Origin: Paragonimus skrjabini miyazakii
Taxonomy: Eukaryota; Platyhelminthes; Trematoda; Plagiorchiida; Troglotrematidae
Reading direction: 5' to 3'
Assembly (NCBI GenBank): GCA_014338405.1
Contig: JTDE01000256.1
Coordinates: forward strand, 91,850-155,849
Length of the DNA: 64,000 nt
Positions 1 to 10,470 of this stretch are shown here, piece by piece. Within the stretch, counting starts at the first letter, position 1, and each line of letters begins with the position of its first letter. The position numbers and the translations under genes are program-made. The notes below the pieces were generated by a model. That model saw nothing but the letters and a program-made list of their open reading frames with translations, was not told the DNA's origin and did no database searches.

Positions 1-1023
1 TAAGTATCAGTAAATTCTAGACTCGGTGTACGAATACGGTATATATATATCTGCCTGGATGTTTTCCAAACTAGTTACGATCCATTTTGCTGCACTACTT
101 CATTCAATTATGGCGGACTTCGCGAATTTATTTTATTTGTTTTGATAGCTTTTCCCCAAAACAGTTAACTGTTGCCGCAAATTGTGATTGGTCACAGTTT
201 TTCCCAATTATGAGTACAGGTTGTTTGGTGAAGATATATAGGCTATATTATTCTAATTTCACTCCTATCATTAATGTCTGATAATACAAAGTTAATAACA
301 CTTGATTCCTGTTACTGTGCAGTGGAAGAAAATTGGTAGACAAGCATTCTAACTATCGCAAAACATATCTGACTGTTCGATAGCAGCTGATGTTAATGAT
401 ACCTTTCCTTGCTCAGAGTATCCGTTAGCGATTAGCATCTCGTTTCTTAGGTTAGTTTAACGGTTTTACGTACATGACACGTTTGATGGAGGTCTGTAGG
501 TACACTACTGGCAAACGATTATGTTTGAGCATTCGGGCATGAGTTATCGGGATTACATATGATCTTGAACATCCTCGTCTTGTTTTACATAGTGATCTTG
601 TCACAACCTGCAGTCTTCATTGCGGACTCCATCTGTCACAATCATCGTAGTAGGTTTAAAATCCTAGTCTTATTGATACGGCAGATACACTGTCTATTTC
701 TCCTGTCCCGCTCACACTACAATAAACATTGTAGTACTTAGTTAGGCAATAAAATTCTTCACCGTTATACACCACTCGTTAGACCACCACAGATATAACA
801 GACATCTGCTCTGAGTGAATAGGAATGATTGTGTTCACTTGCCGTTCACTAATGTTACTACGTTCTCTAGTGTTCAGTAATCGTAGCGAGTAATACAGCT
901 TGAATCGGAATTAGAAACTGGTAATGCTATCTGGAAAACAGGAAGCAGCAATTGCGATTTGAAATAAAACCTCGTTTAGTATGGAACCTGCCAACAAGGA
1001 AACTAATTTCATCAACAAACCAG

Positions 1024-1122
1024 TTGACATCATTTGCGTGCAAAAGTTTGAGCGTGCAGGATTGAGACCAACCTAGCCATCCAATCTTATACGCTCAAAC
1101 TTTTACGCATTGATAATGTCAT
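1024..1122. repeat. Long imperfect foldback (hairpin) sequence
   Basis: The left arm (about 1024-1064) and right arm (about 1082-1122) are inverted copies around a 17-base loop. The core AAAAGTTTGAGCGT pairs perfectly with ACGCTCAAACTTTT. GATTG next to the loop and GACAT at the base also pair, with small bulges and G-U wobbles between. It could be a miRNA precursor or a small foldback transposon. Confidence 0.7.
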
Positions 1123-4100
1123 TGTCAAGATTGACTAACAGCCATATATCAAAATTTCCTGCTTTCACACTGATCTGTTTTTAAAACCATACTATGTGCA
1201 AGGTTACCGATTTGGAATGATATTACCAGGGATTACACAACGGAAGCATTCGTGGAAACATTGGTTTGAACTTACTCTTGTGCAACTGAAAATCGGCGTA
1301 GCTAACACTCACCTTATGCATCTGACGGTATGCTGAATGAAGTAGTTGTATTCATACCTTACAACTCATTTGGTTCACATGTCAAAGTTGTTTTCTTCCA
1401 TGAGTTAATCAGTCGACAGAATCACATAGAAACCATGATAACGCGTATCTCCGACTTTTATGGCCCGTTCCTACTTGCTCGAATTCGTCTGTCGCAAGAA
1501 TGGCCTTGAGCCTGGTAACTTATATGCAAAGATCATTGGTCACTCAGACACATGCATTAATTAAGTTGGAAAAGACCACGTATATCCTAATCAAGGTAAT
1601 TAGCCACAACCTAGACTGGATGAAGTGACCGCAGAAGTTTATGGGTTGGGCACACGTTGCGAATAACTCTCACAGTAGTTGGTCGCACAATTTCGCGTTC
1701 ACAGTATCATTCCGAGTTATGCTCAGGTAGACTGTGTGAGAGCATATTGGGACAAAACGGGGGGTGGGGAGTGGTACGGACTTCTAATTAAAGATGATTT
1801 AATGCAAGAAAGCTTAAGTAAAAATAATCCGGGGATATTTTTATTTACTTTCAGAGATAGCTGAATAGACTAGTTGAATTTTCGACAGCTTGATTTGCGG
1901 AAAGGTTTGTCCCTGATGAATCAGAATCGACTTTTCCCATAGCATTCATTAATTTATGTAGTTGGATTATAGAACTATGATTTTATCATTGTATGTTGAG
2001 AAAGGATGTAGACAGAGTATATTCTCATGCAGCAACTCAAAACCGTCTGTGGCCACAAAAACCGATTGATTGATTCTGATAAGTCTTGTTCCTGAAAAAC
2101 ACACATTTCAAGCCCGAATTCGTCAATCACTTAGGTAGTACAGAAGCGATCCAAACTTCACTGAAATCATCCTACTCTCTGTGTATTGTCACAGGATTGC
2201 TTTTACGAAGACTTCCGGACTATTATACGCTCATATGCTTTGTTCTACCGAACTGTACTGTGTACTGTTGTTTATCACTAGCAAATTTCTCTTGTTACGT
2301 TTTTCACATAAGCATAAAGAACCGCAGCTGACAGCAAGTGGGAATGAAGTTTACTTTACTTACAACAATATTAAGTGTGGTTACCTGCTTTCCTAATCCT
2401 GACAGTTACTTATATAAAGAAGTGGCTCGGGCAGGTTGGAACTCGGTCCAACCACAAAAAGAACACCTAGCCATAGGTAGCTATGTGATAGAAGTGTACA
2501 GGTTTTTGCAAAAGAGAGAACGATTGTTGTTTGTGCATTCTTGTCTCAAGGACGAATACGCAATAAATCGTGTTGAATGGTCTATAAATATAGAGAAGCA
2601 GAACCTAAAGCCATGTAGAAAGAGCTACTGGCATCTATACCTTTCCCGATGTCAAGTTAAGATGCCGTACTAGGGTTAGCTGCTTTTTGACGTCATGGTG
2701 GTTTGCACGGCTAATGTACACATGGGTGAGCTGGAAAATACAGGGACTGGTTAACTCGTACAGAATGAGTGGACGCGGTTCCATCACGTGATCAATGTAA
2801 CGAAAGTTGTCGGCTAGACCCTGCTACCTGGGACATCCTAAATTCATATCGAGACATCTTGAATTGGAAAAGGTATAGTTGTATCAGTATCAAACAGTAA
2901 AACTTACCGAATAAACATGCTGTCGGTATGCACAATTGATATTTATGGGAGTAGGTCAGGATAGTTGCCAGGGGGGAATCTTCCCTGATCTGGTTCCCGA
3001 TCGAACATGGTTTTAGAACATCCAGCTCTCACGATAAAGGTGGACAGTTTTTTCCGACCTGGACGCATTGTAGCTGTAAAAAAGTTAGATTTGCATTACA
3101 GAAGACCTGTGTCATATTCTAGTTGGAGAAAATGAACCTGAATGTTTTATCTCTTATTGACGCCTTGGGGTCGATTGTTTGAATTATGTAGGTGTTAGGA
3201 TTAAACCTCCGTCAAGATGTCTGGGCTCTAACAAAAATTGACTTCATTGTGATGGACCCTGCAGATAACTATTTTTTCCAGGTTTTTCTAAGTAGGCCAT
3301 CGAAAAATCACAGCCTTCTAGGTTACATGACAACAAGCGGACATGTTTTTATGTAGATGTGGACGGTTTGTTCAGGTGGGTGTAGTAGAATGTTCCAGAG
3401 ATTTGTCCTAACAGATTTGGTATCGTATGTGCTAGTTTAAACATGGCCATACAATTTCTAGACAATGCTCAATTATCCGCCATCGTACTTTATATGTGTC
3501 ACCAAGATAGTACTCAGCATACGTTTGGTATGATGGTCAATTCTTGGTGTGAGCAGAATACTGGAACCGACGAACATAACAGAAAATACTTCGTTATCGA
3601 TTACAGTAGAGAACAACGTGTTCGGAGAAACACATTCGTTTTGAAGCATCATCAACCGACTAAGTGTGTCAAACAAAAAAAGATGTTCTAAATACACGAA
3701 AGCAGACTATCAATCACTGTGTGCTAATACATAAAATGTGATAGATTTAAGAACCTTTTGTAGATACTAAGTTAAGTTTTATAAGGATAAATTTTTACCT
3801 GATCCTAGCTTTTATGTTACTTCCTTTGATAGGTCTACATGGCACTAGTGACGCAGATCTCCGTGAATAGTGCACGTTCCTTATAGAATCGTTAGATGAA
3901 TTCAGCCGAACAAAGGTCCGAGTCTGTGCAGTTTGCAAGACATCTGAGTTATCAGACGAATAACTCCCCACACACCTCTTGCCTAGTTCAAACGAGAACA
4001 AACCTAGTCACAATGCACGAATGCAATTTTAACTGAGCACCAAGAACCATAACCTCGTTTCAAATGCGACTTTCCTTGTTGTAATAGAATTATGCAGATG

Positions 4101-7100
4101 GGTAGAAAAATTTTCTTTCTTCAAATCGAATGTGATGGAAGAAGCCCTTACCCTTTTGCTGCAAGGGTCTAATTACGATACACGAGCTGAATCGATCGAC
4201 TGTAATTCATATGACCCAAAACAAACGATAACAAACAGATGCGTAACCTGCGTGGAAAAAAAACTATTAAACTGCATACTCGATGTGACGTGCCTGGTTC
4301 CCTCTGCAGTGAGATGTGTACAAACAAAGGGATTGTGACCGTGCGACAGTTGTGATAACGTGAAATCCATACACCGTGATACGTTCTTGTTTGTTGACAA
4401 ATATTGTGTAATCTCACCCTCACAAACGTTTAACAGTACTCATCGACGAAAAATGGAAGCTTCCTATCGAACTTCTGGTATTCATATGTATACATGCACA
4501 CTTCATAAGTATATTGACACATGTTCGCTTGTTTGCATTTTTCTGTGTGCAAATAGGTGAGGAAATAAATGTAGTGTGAAAAGGGCACGAATACTCTTAA
4601 ATGATCACACAGAAAGAATAGAAAAACTGTAAACCAGTCCACACTTCTTGAGAGAATAAATGATAATTACGCGGGCTTTTGTTACATTTTGTATTAAGAG
4701 AATGCCAAGCAGCAGCACGTTTATCACCGCCTGTTTAGTGAAGCCTGCGTTCTTCCTTACTAGGACAAACAAACATGTAACTGTCCTAATCGGTAACAGT
4801 ATCTAGAATAGTGTATTTAAACTTTACTGCTGGTGTTCACAATACACTGCTAAAATGCAACGTAACATCAGTTGGCTAAACACAAGTCTACTGCGACAAA
4901 CCAGTTCGATTCTCAGCATTACAAACCCATGATCTCGTCTTTTTAACAGAGGATACCTAACTCGGCGGTCCGTGATGATGGTAGTAGAATATCATTTGTT
5001 TGCGCTCAATTCTTATCCAGTCCACTGAACTATGTTAGCACTTTCTTCAGCCACGTTCAATCAAACATTTTGTTTACTAGTCTGCCCCGAATGGTGGAGT
5101 GCGTGCGTTTTATTATTCATATCCCAGTATGGGGAAACAAATGGATGTGTAAAATTATCTAGCTGCCAGTAAGCCTATGTACAGGTCATGTGAGTAATCG
5201 CACTTTGTTTTTACTAGACGGGTTTTCGAAATGAAGTTTGGATATGACAACTGTCTGTGATCCATACTAATCACAATATGTGAACTAGACTAAATAATCA
5301 CCTTTTACATGAAAGCATTTTCTTGCCTCATACTTACATTTTCAAAATCCGCTAGATTTCAACTAGCGACAGAAGCACCATACCCAGATGCAACAGTTAG
5401 GTCTCTTAAATAATCAATTCTATCAAACTATTTGTCAGTACTACTTACTTCTTTGCTCGAAATCACTAGCTGGCAAATACGATTGTAATCAAACATTCCT
5501 TACGGCAATAATATATGGAATGACAAGACCTCATTTACAGTTCCATGTTTCGTGTGAACACTCGCACTGTTTTGGTCCAAAACGTTTCAATCCTTTAAAT
5601 TCGCGGTTACACTGTCTGTGTGCTCAAGATTTGACATTAGCGCCATACATTTTAGGAACACATGGCAGTTACACTTTTATCTACATTTGTCTACAAGCTT
5701 AATTGAATAAACTAAATCGCTCACATTTGTCTCTGTTTGTGCGATTTTTTAATGAACCGGGATGTTTGATAGAAGTCACGATGAAGCGATTCAAAAGTTC
5801 TTCAAGCTAGTTCTCGGTCATATCACTGTAAAGAATGCCGTCAAGAGTTCATAGTCCACAGTTACAAAAATGGCGATTCTTGTGCAAAATCACAGGTTTG
5901 TGATCAGAAAATGTCTACTTCCGAATGATAACAACGTTGTATGAAAAGGTGTAACCTCTTGTTGCCCAGTCACTCGCGAAGACTGATTCCCAGAAAGGCG
6001 AATGCTTTTGAGTTTGAGTGATTGTCTTCAGAAATTAAGTCATTTCTGAATAGAAAGAAAAAACAAAACCACCTTTTGAAGCTTGCTACGGAATATATCA
6101 ACAACCCTTTATCCTTTTGGAAGAAAACTTATTGTACTGGTAAATGCTTACATACAAATGTCATAATGACGGCCGTTGGAAAGTGATTCACAGCAGCTGT
6201 TCGATAAAGCTGAACATGCTTACTTTACAGAGTCCAAGAACTGTTACCTCCACAAATATAGCTCTCAAGTACAGCCAGAGGCAACTGTGAACTTCATTCG
6301 AAAGAACTGAGGACAAAGTAGCATGCATTATTCTTAGTAAGCAAATAGCTGGAACCACGGACTCAAGAAAATGACAAAGAAAACAGTTAACAACATTGTT
6401 CCAACATAGTTCCCCAGGCCTTGTATCATTCCCTGTTTGGCGTTCTTGGAAGTGTAGCCGCTCCTTCAAACATCTACAGACGATAACTAAGCCAGAGCAC
6501 CCAAATTTCATTTACTAACCTTCCAAGGAATCTCAACGGAAGTGTTTTCTATGTGTTGGTATCTTCGTGGGACAGAAACCTTAGGCAAGTACAGTTTAAA
6601 ACTAAACACGTATTACCGACTCATAGTTGACCACATTAAGGCAATCATTATCGGGAAACAAGCTACTGATCGTAAGGAACCTCATGATAATTAGTGGACA
6701 GCTCGTAATATTTACGATCCCTGTTATTCACTTGAATAGACATCAACAATAAACAGGTGCTCTAAAATGACTGTTGAATTAGTGCACGAAAAAGCTGCTC
6801 TTGAAAAGGCATACATGTTTTGTGCTTCACGGGTGGAAAAAGTAGTTTTCCAGTAATTTTAGAAACATCATCCTACACGGTTTTCCGAAAGAGTTGTAGC
6901 CTAAAACAAATCATGAATAAACTTGACAGGGACAGCGAAATAACTAGATAATCTATCCACTCTACTCAATCCGGCTTGTACATGAGCGACCATGATTGTT
7001 TGTTCGGACCCACGCAGAACGTGTCAGCCTGGAAGTTTCTGGACTTCCGGAATTTGTATTGTGCATGTTTCAATTTTATAAACATTGGCTTCAATTCTAG

Positions 7101-7103
7101 TCG

Positions 7104-7745
7104 GTGATGTTTAATCTGGTTTTGTGGATGAGTGTTTTCTGTTGCATAAACGGAAAATTAGCATTCGTGTTTGCATTAGCTGTATACGTTATTTTACCCA
7201 GCTTAATGTGGATACATTCATCATCAAAGCTGATCTGTCCTGATGTGTACAAGGTAGAGCCGTGGATTTTATCTAAACACTCAGTCTCTTTGAACAGAAC
7301 GTCAGCTCGTAAAGCCGTAGTGGTTTACATGTCCATATCGAACAGACAGAAAACTGACCGACCAAAATCAACGTCTTTCCTGATTGTTCGGATCACTGGT
7401 CACAGGATGCTGGTAGCGATCTATCATTTTGACTCAATGTCCAATTTTGATGTTACGTATACCCTGGACTCATTACCCATGCTTAGTGAAGCTCACTGTC
7501 GGCCTGCGTTCTCATTAGTGGTTAGCAGTAAATTGATCTCCAATAAATACATCACCTGCCCATTTTGTACGCGATTTGGCAATCAATGTGCTTTCGCTCA
7601 ACTCGGTGTGATTCGGAATCTTTCGACTGTGACGAGATCCCGGATGATTTTCCAAGACGACACAAGTAGTTGCTCGTTTTCATTGACTCTCATCTTGTCG
7701 ACGTTATATGGATGCAAATCTGAGGGAGAAATTGAACAGACTTAA
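7104..7745 (+). other. Open frame of 213 codons, status unknown
   Basis: This is the second longest open frame in the window. It begins MMFNLVLWMSVFCC, a hydrophobic start that could pass for a signal peptide, with a second hydrophobic stretch at residues 19-35. I recognise no domain. It has no visible splice partners, and the frame ends without any family landmark. A frame this long could arise by chance in 64 kb read in six frames. Confidence 0.15.
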
Positions 7746-8834
7746 AAATACATTAACCGGCTATCACATACCACGCATCGCGGTTTTATTATGTGACCGA
7801 CACCAATATCCGTTACCGGCTAAGTCACTGTTCTTTACCGGTTCTACTGCAGAAAGACAAGCACTCAAACAGATATGTCTACTTCTGTGATTCCGCCTCG
7901 GGTTTTTTTTGTTGGGGGGGTGCACATTGAGACACGTAGGTTGTTTACTGTTGGTTAACGGGTACTAAGCTGTGCCGTGTCACGAGCTATCGCGTGGACT
8001 TAGGATGATGAGGTCATAACGACTCTGTCACGGAATCCATTCCTCGTTCAACCAAAAAACATACTCTAGTGACATACCATAAAATATGTTTTGAATCTGT
8101 TAGGTCAACATTTCGGACTTTCAAGTCCCTAAAAAAAACAATGTTCAACTATTGTAGACCTGTTGGAAACAATTCGAGCTCAAAGTAACAAACTTGTGTC
8201 GGTTAGAATTCACTACATATAGGAGAAGACGGACTGGTCAGAAGTGAACACAGTAGCCAGGCCACAACTTGATACATAACTTCTGCCTGTTGTTGAATTG
8301 GTTCTTGATAGTGTACCAATGACTGTGCAGGTTAACAAATGCTACTCTTGGTGTAAATGTTTCTTTAAGTTATGTGTCAGGATTTCGTCCATCTGTGATC
8401 TATGAAAATCTCATTGAATTCAATCCTGTAGTCTCCATTTGTAGGACGCACTTCAACACACACAAACTGGTTTAACACTCATTAATCCATAATTCATTCT
8501 TTTGTTCCCAACTTCAGAATAACAGCAACAACTAGCTGGATGTGGTTGACTTGTCAACGAGGGGTGTAAATAAGTCGGAAAAATTATCGAACAGAATAAT
8601 CATTCTGTTTTTTTTGTCACATCGATGATTCACTCTGTCGTGGAAAGTAGAGATGAGAAGTTTAATATTGAAATGCTTGTTTTTCAATTCCCTGCGCTGT
8701 TGAATGCAAAAATCTTATCGTTATTTATGAGTTGTCTATTCATAGTAATATATTAGAGGTTGATTATGATGACTACAGGGTAGTTAGTCCAACAATCTGA
8801 GAAACATTAAAACACATTGAGTTCCTTTTTTCTA

Positions 8835-8994
8835 TTTATTCAAAACAGAGAAGATATGTTGCGAGATGTTAACATTTCGATTTACTTTTAGCAGTAGTCA
8901 ACGCAAAATCAAACAGTTTTATACAGACTACACATAAAAACTACAACTGAACGAACCAACCGAATAATTCTGACCTTTCGTTCACTATTGGTGC
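8835..8994 (-). mobile_element. 3' tail of the minus-strand PLE with a decayed hammerhead
   Basis: This follows the endonuclease relic on the same strand and aligns with the plus-strand tail at 10315-10470 over the TTGTAGTTTTTAT-like stretch and the segment TAAATCGAAATGTTAACATC. The GAAA, stem III and cleavage side (8862-8884) survive. The CTGATGA half has become an unrelated string, so it should not self-cleave. A GAATAAATAG stretch follows the ribozyme relic. Confidence 0.65.
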
Positions 8995-9887
8995 AATCAA
9001 TTCCATAGCAAGGAGATTGATTGTGTCAGTAACTTCTGTACACACAAAACCGATCGATGTTATTTGATAAGCATTGCTGCACTGATCACTAACAGTTTCG
9101 GGTTGCGATTACGTAACAACATGGTGAACGATTTGAGAGGGTCATCTAGGTGACGGGTTGCTAAGATGTGTTTGGCAATCGATGAAGCTGGAATCTTGGA
9201 GCTTATTACAGTCAGCAGGTCGTCTGTTTGATGTTTCAGTCGATAACCCCATAGATATGTACTCTGTCATACACTGACAGAGGCACCGATCTGTTCTACC
9301 TGCGTAGAATTCATTGCAACTGCAACTGAACTGGTATACTGAGTGGGAGACAGACTGATCGGTTGTGTGTGTATCACCACTATGGACATTTAAACCTCTA
9401 AAGCTTAACGAAACGTGCACTTAGATCGCTTGATAGGTGAATTGCAAAGCTGACTTTGGTTTGGGACTCACATTGTTAGTCAGGTGGCCACTGTTGAATT
9501 GGAGTTTTGTTTACACACCAGCAGCTCGCCATTTCCAGTTCTTTTTTACTACGGATGTCCACAAACTTTCCTGAATGTCCACTATCCACCAGCGTTTTTC
9601 TAATAGACCATTCTTCTTCCTCCAATCGGTTTACAGGGCATATCTTTTTGACTGTGTGAGGTAATGTCCTCACTACTCCCGATTTATAAGCAATACGTAC
9701 GAAACTAGGGGACTGCAAATATAGTCTACCCCGTGTTGGCTTTCCATAGACAGATGGTTGCAATGTATCATCCTGACGTCTAGTTATAAGATTATCTGAA
9801 AATGGCAAACAGTTGTTAACCTCATACGATACAGTGAGGTATGGGTGGATAAATTTCAAACAGTTATAAAATGAAGCAAAAGAACAT
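8995..9887 (-). pseudogene. Penelope-like element remnant: RT C-terminal part and GIY-YIG endonuclease
   Basis: Translated on the minus strand, 9476-9887 resembles the end of a PLE reverse transcriptase: a segment like HPYLTVSYEVNNCLPFSDNL, then RRQDD, SVYGKPTRGRLYL, YKSGVVRTLPH and EEEEWSIRKTL. Next, 9142-9420 gives SVYQFSCSCNEFYAGRTDR, which fits the first part of a PLE GIY-YIG nuclease with its Cys pair and Tyr/Gly/Arg core. Past a stop, 8995-9110 still reads like the family's C-terminus (RNPKLLVISAAMLIK, then LCVQKLLTQ). The catalytic RT motifs upstream are missing: the sequence stops at the SINE at 9893. Stops and a frame break between the RT and nuclease parts make it a relic. PLEs copy RNA into DNA at a nick made by the nuclease. 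The family assignment is from recalled motif patterns. Confidence 0.8.
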
Positions 9888-9892
9888 TCAGC

Positions 9893-10106
9893 GCCGGGAC
9901 AATGGCACAGTGGTAAACACGGTTGCCTCATGAACAGAATGTCCGTGGTTCAAGTCCCGGCAGTGGCGATGATATGCACTACTGACGAGCTCTAATCAGA
10001 GCGAAACTCGAGTCTAGTGCTTCTTTTCGAAGGGGGCCGACTGGAAAGTCTATGAGAATGCGACAGCTGCGATCAATTGTGGGTGATGTTCAATCTATAT
10101 GAAAAT
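9893..10106 (+). mobile_element. tRNA-derived SINE with hammerhead (best copy in the window)
   Basis: The head (9893-9961) is tRNA-like. GCCGGGAC at its start is the exact complement of GTCCCGGC at 9954-9961. A pol III A box lies at about 9903-9914 (TGGCACAGTGG) and a B box at about 9947-9957 (GGTTCAAGTCC). CTCATGA at 9926-9932 sits where an anticodon loop with CAT would be, hinting at a Met-type origin. A hammerhead follows (9976-10020), then a body with GACTGGAAAGTCTATG and GCGATCAATTGTGGG blocks that recur in other copies. The layout resembles the schistosome SM-alpha SINE family. It abuts the PLE relic at 9887. Confidence 0.8.
9976..10020 (+). ncRNA. Hammerhead ribozyme inside the SINE
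   Basis: Stem I is GCACTA (9976-9981) with TAGTGC (10015-10020), 6 bp and perfect. CTGACGA is at 9982-9988; position 7 of the core tolerates any base. Stem II is GCTCT/AGAGC (9989-9993 with 9998-10002), 5 bp and perfect, with loop AATC. GAA is at 10003-10005. Stem III is the palindrome ACTCGAGT (10006-10013). The base before the cut is C at 10014, so the cut is predicted between 10014 and 10015, a GUC site. Because stem III is a palindrome with almost no loop, folding as a dimer is likely. Confidence 0.85.
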
Positions 10107-10234
10107 CAAAATCCCCTACTACTCATCATTAATCAAATACCGCTCAACAAGTCAATGATTTCTGTGATATACAAAATTGCCCATAGATAATGCCGGTCTT
10201 GATGATTTTTGGTGAACTTCGCATCCTCGATGTT

Positions 10235-10470
10235 TGTTTGCTTGTTGATTTCAGTTTCTTAGATTGAATCTCAAAAATATATTCATACGCCATCAGTACT
10301 TGCAGTTTTCTTTTCTTTCAATCAGGGCGTTATTACCAGGACTATTCAAGTGGTGTTGTTATGTGCAGTTTTTATATGAACTTGTTTTTTTACATTAGCG
10401 ACTGATGAGACTAAATCGAAATGTTAGCATCTCGCAACACACGTCTTCTCTCTGTTTTCACTAAGTCTGA
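10235..10470 (+). mobile_element. 3' fragment of a Penelope-like element
   Basis: The fragment aligns with the tail of the minus-strand PLE at 8835-8994. The shared blocks are GTTGTTATGTGCAGTTTTTA and, after it, the hammerhead region and a TCTTCTCTCTGTTTT-like end. Between about 10240 and 10320 the translation weakly recalls the nuclease C-terminus. It lies in the opposite orientation to the other copy. The left boundary is uncertain. Confidence 0.6.
10398..10435 (+). ncRNA. Minimal type I hammerhead ribozyme (PLE type)
   Basis: All core positions are present. Stem I is GCGA (10398-10401) with TCGC (10432-10435). CTGATGA is at 10402-10408. Stem II is GA/TC (10409-10410 with 10416-10417) around a 5-base loop, with the usual G10.1-C11.1 pair. 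GAA is at 10418-10420. Stem III is ATG/CAT (10421-10423 with 10428-10430) closed by TTAG. The base before the cut is C at 10431, so the cut is predicted between 10431 and 10432. Stem II and stem III are very short, as known for hammerheads of Penelope-like elements, which may work better as dimers. Confidence 0.75.

Larger units (their letters stand above)
1..8834. other. Non-coding stretch downstream of the Hox gene
   Basis: Apart from the foldback at 1024-1122 and the unassigned open frame at 7104-7745, I see no gene, RNA gene or recognisable mobile element. A frame at 2344-2673 starts MKFTLLTTILSVVTC, signal-peptide-like, but is only about 110 codons with no other support. Confidence 0.5.
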
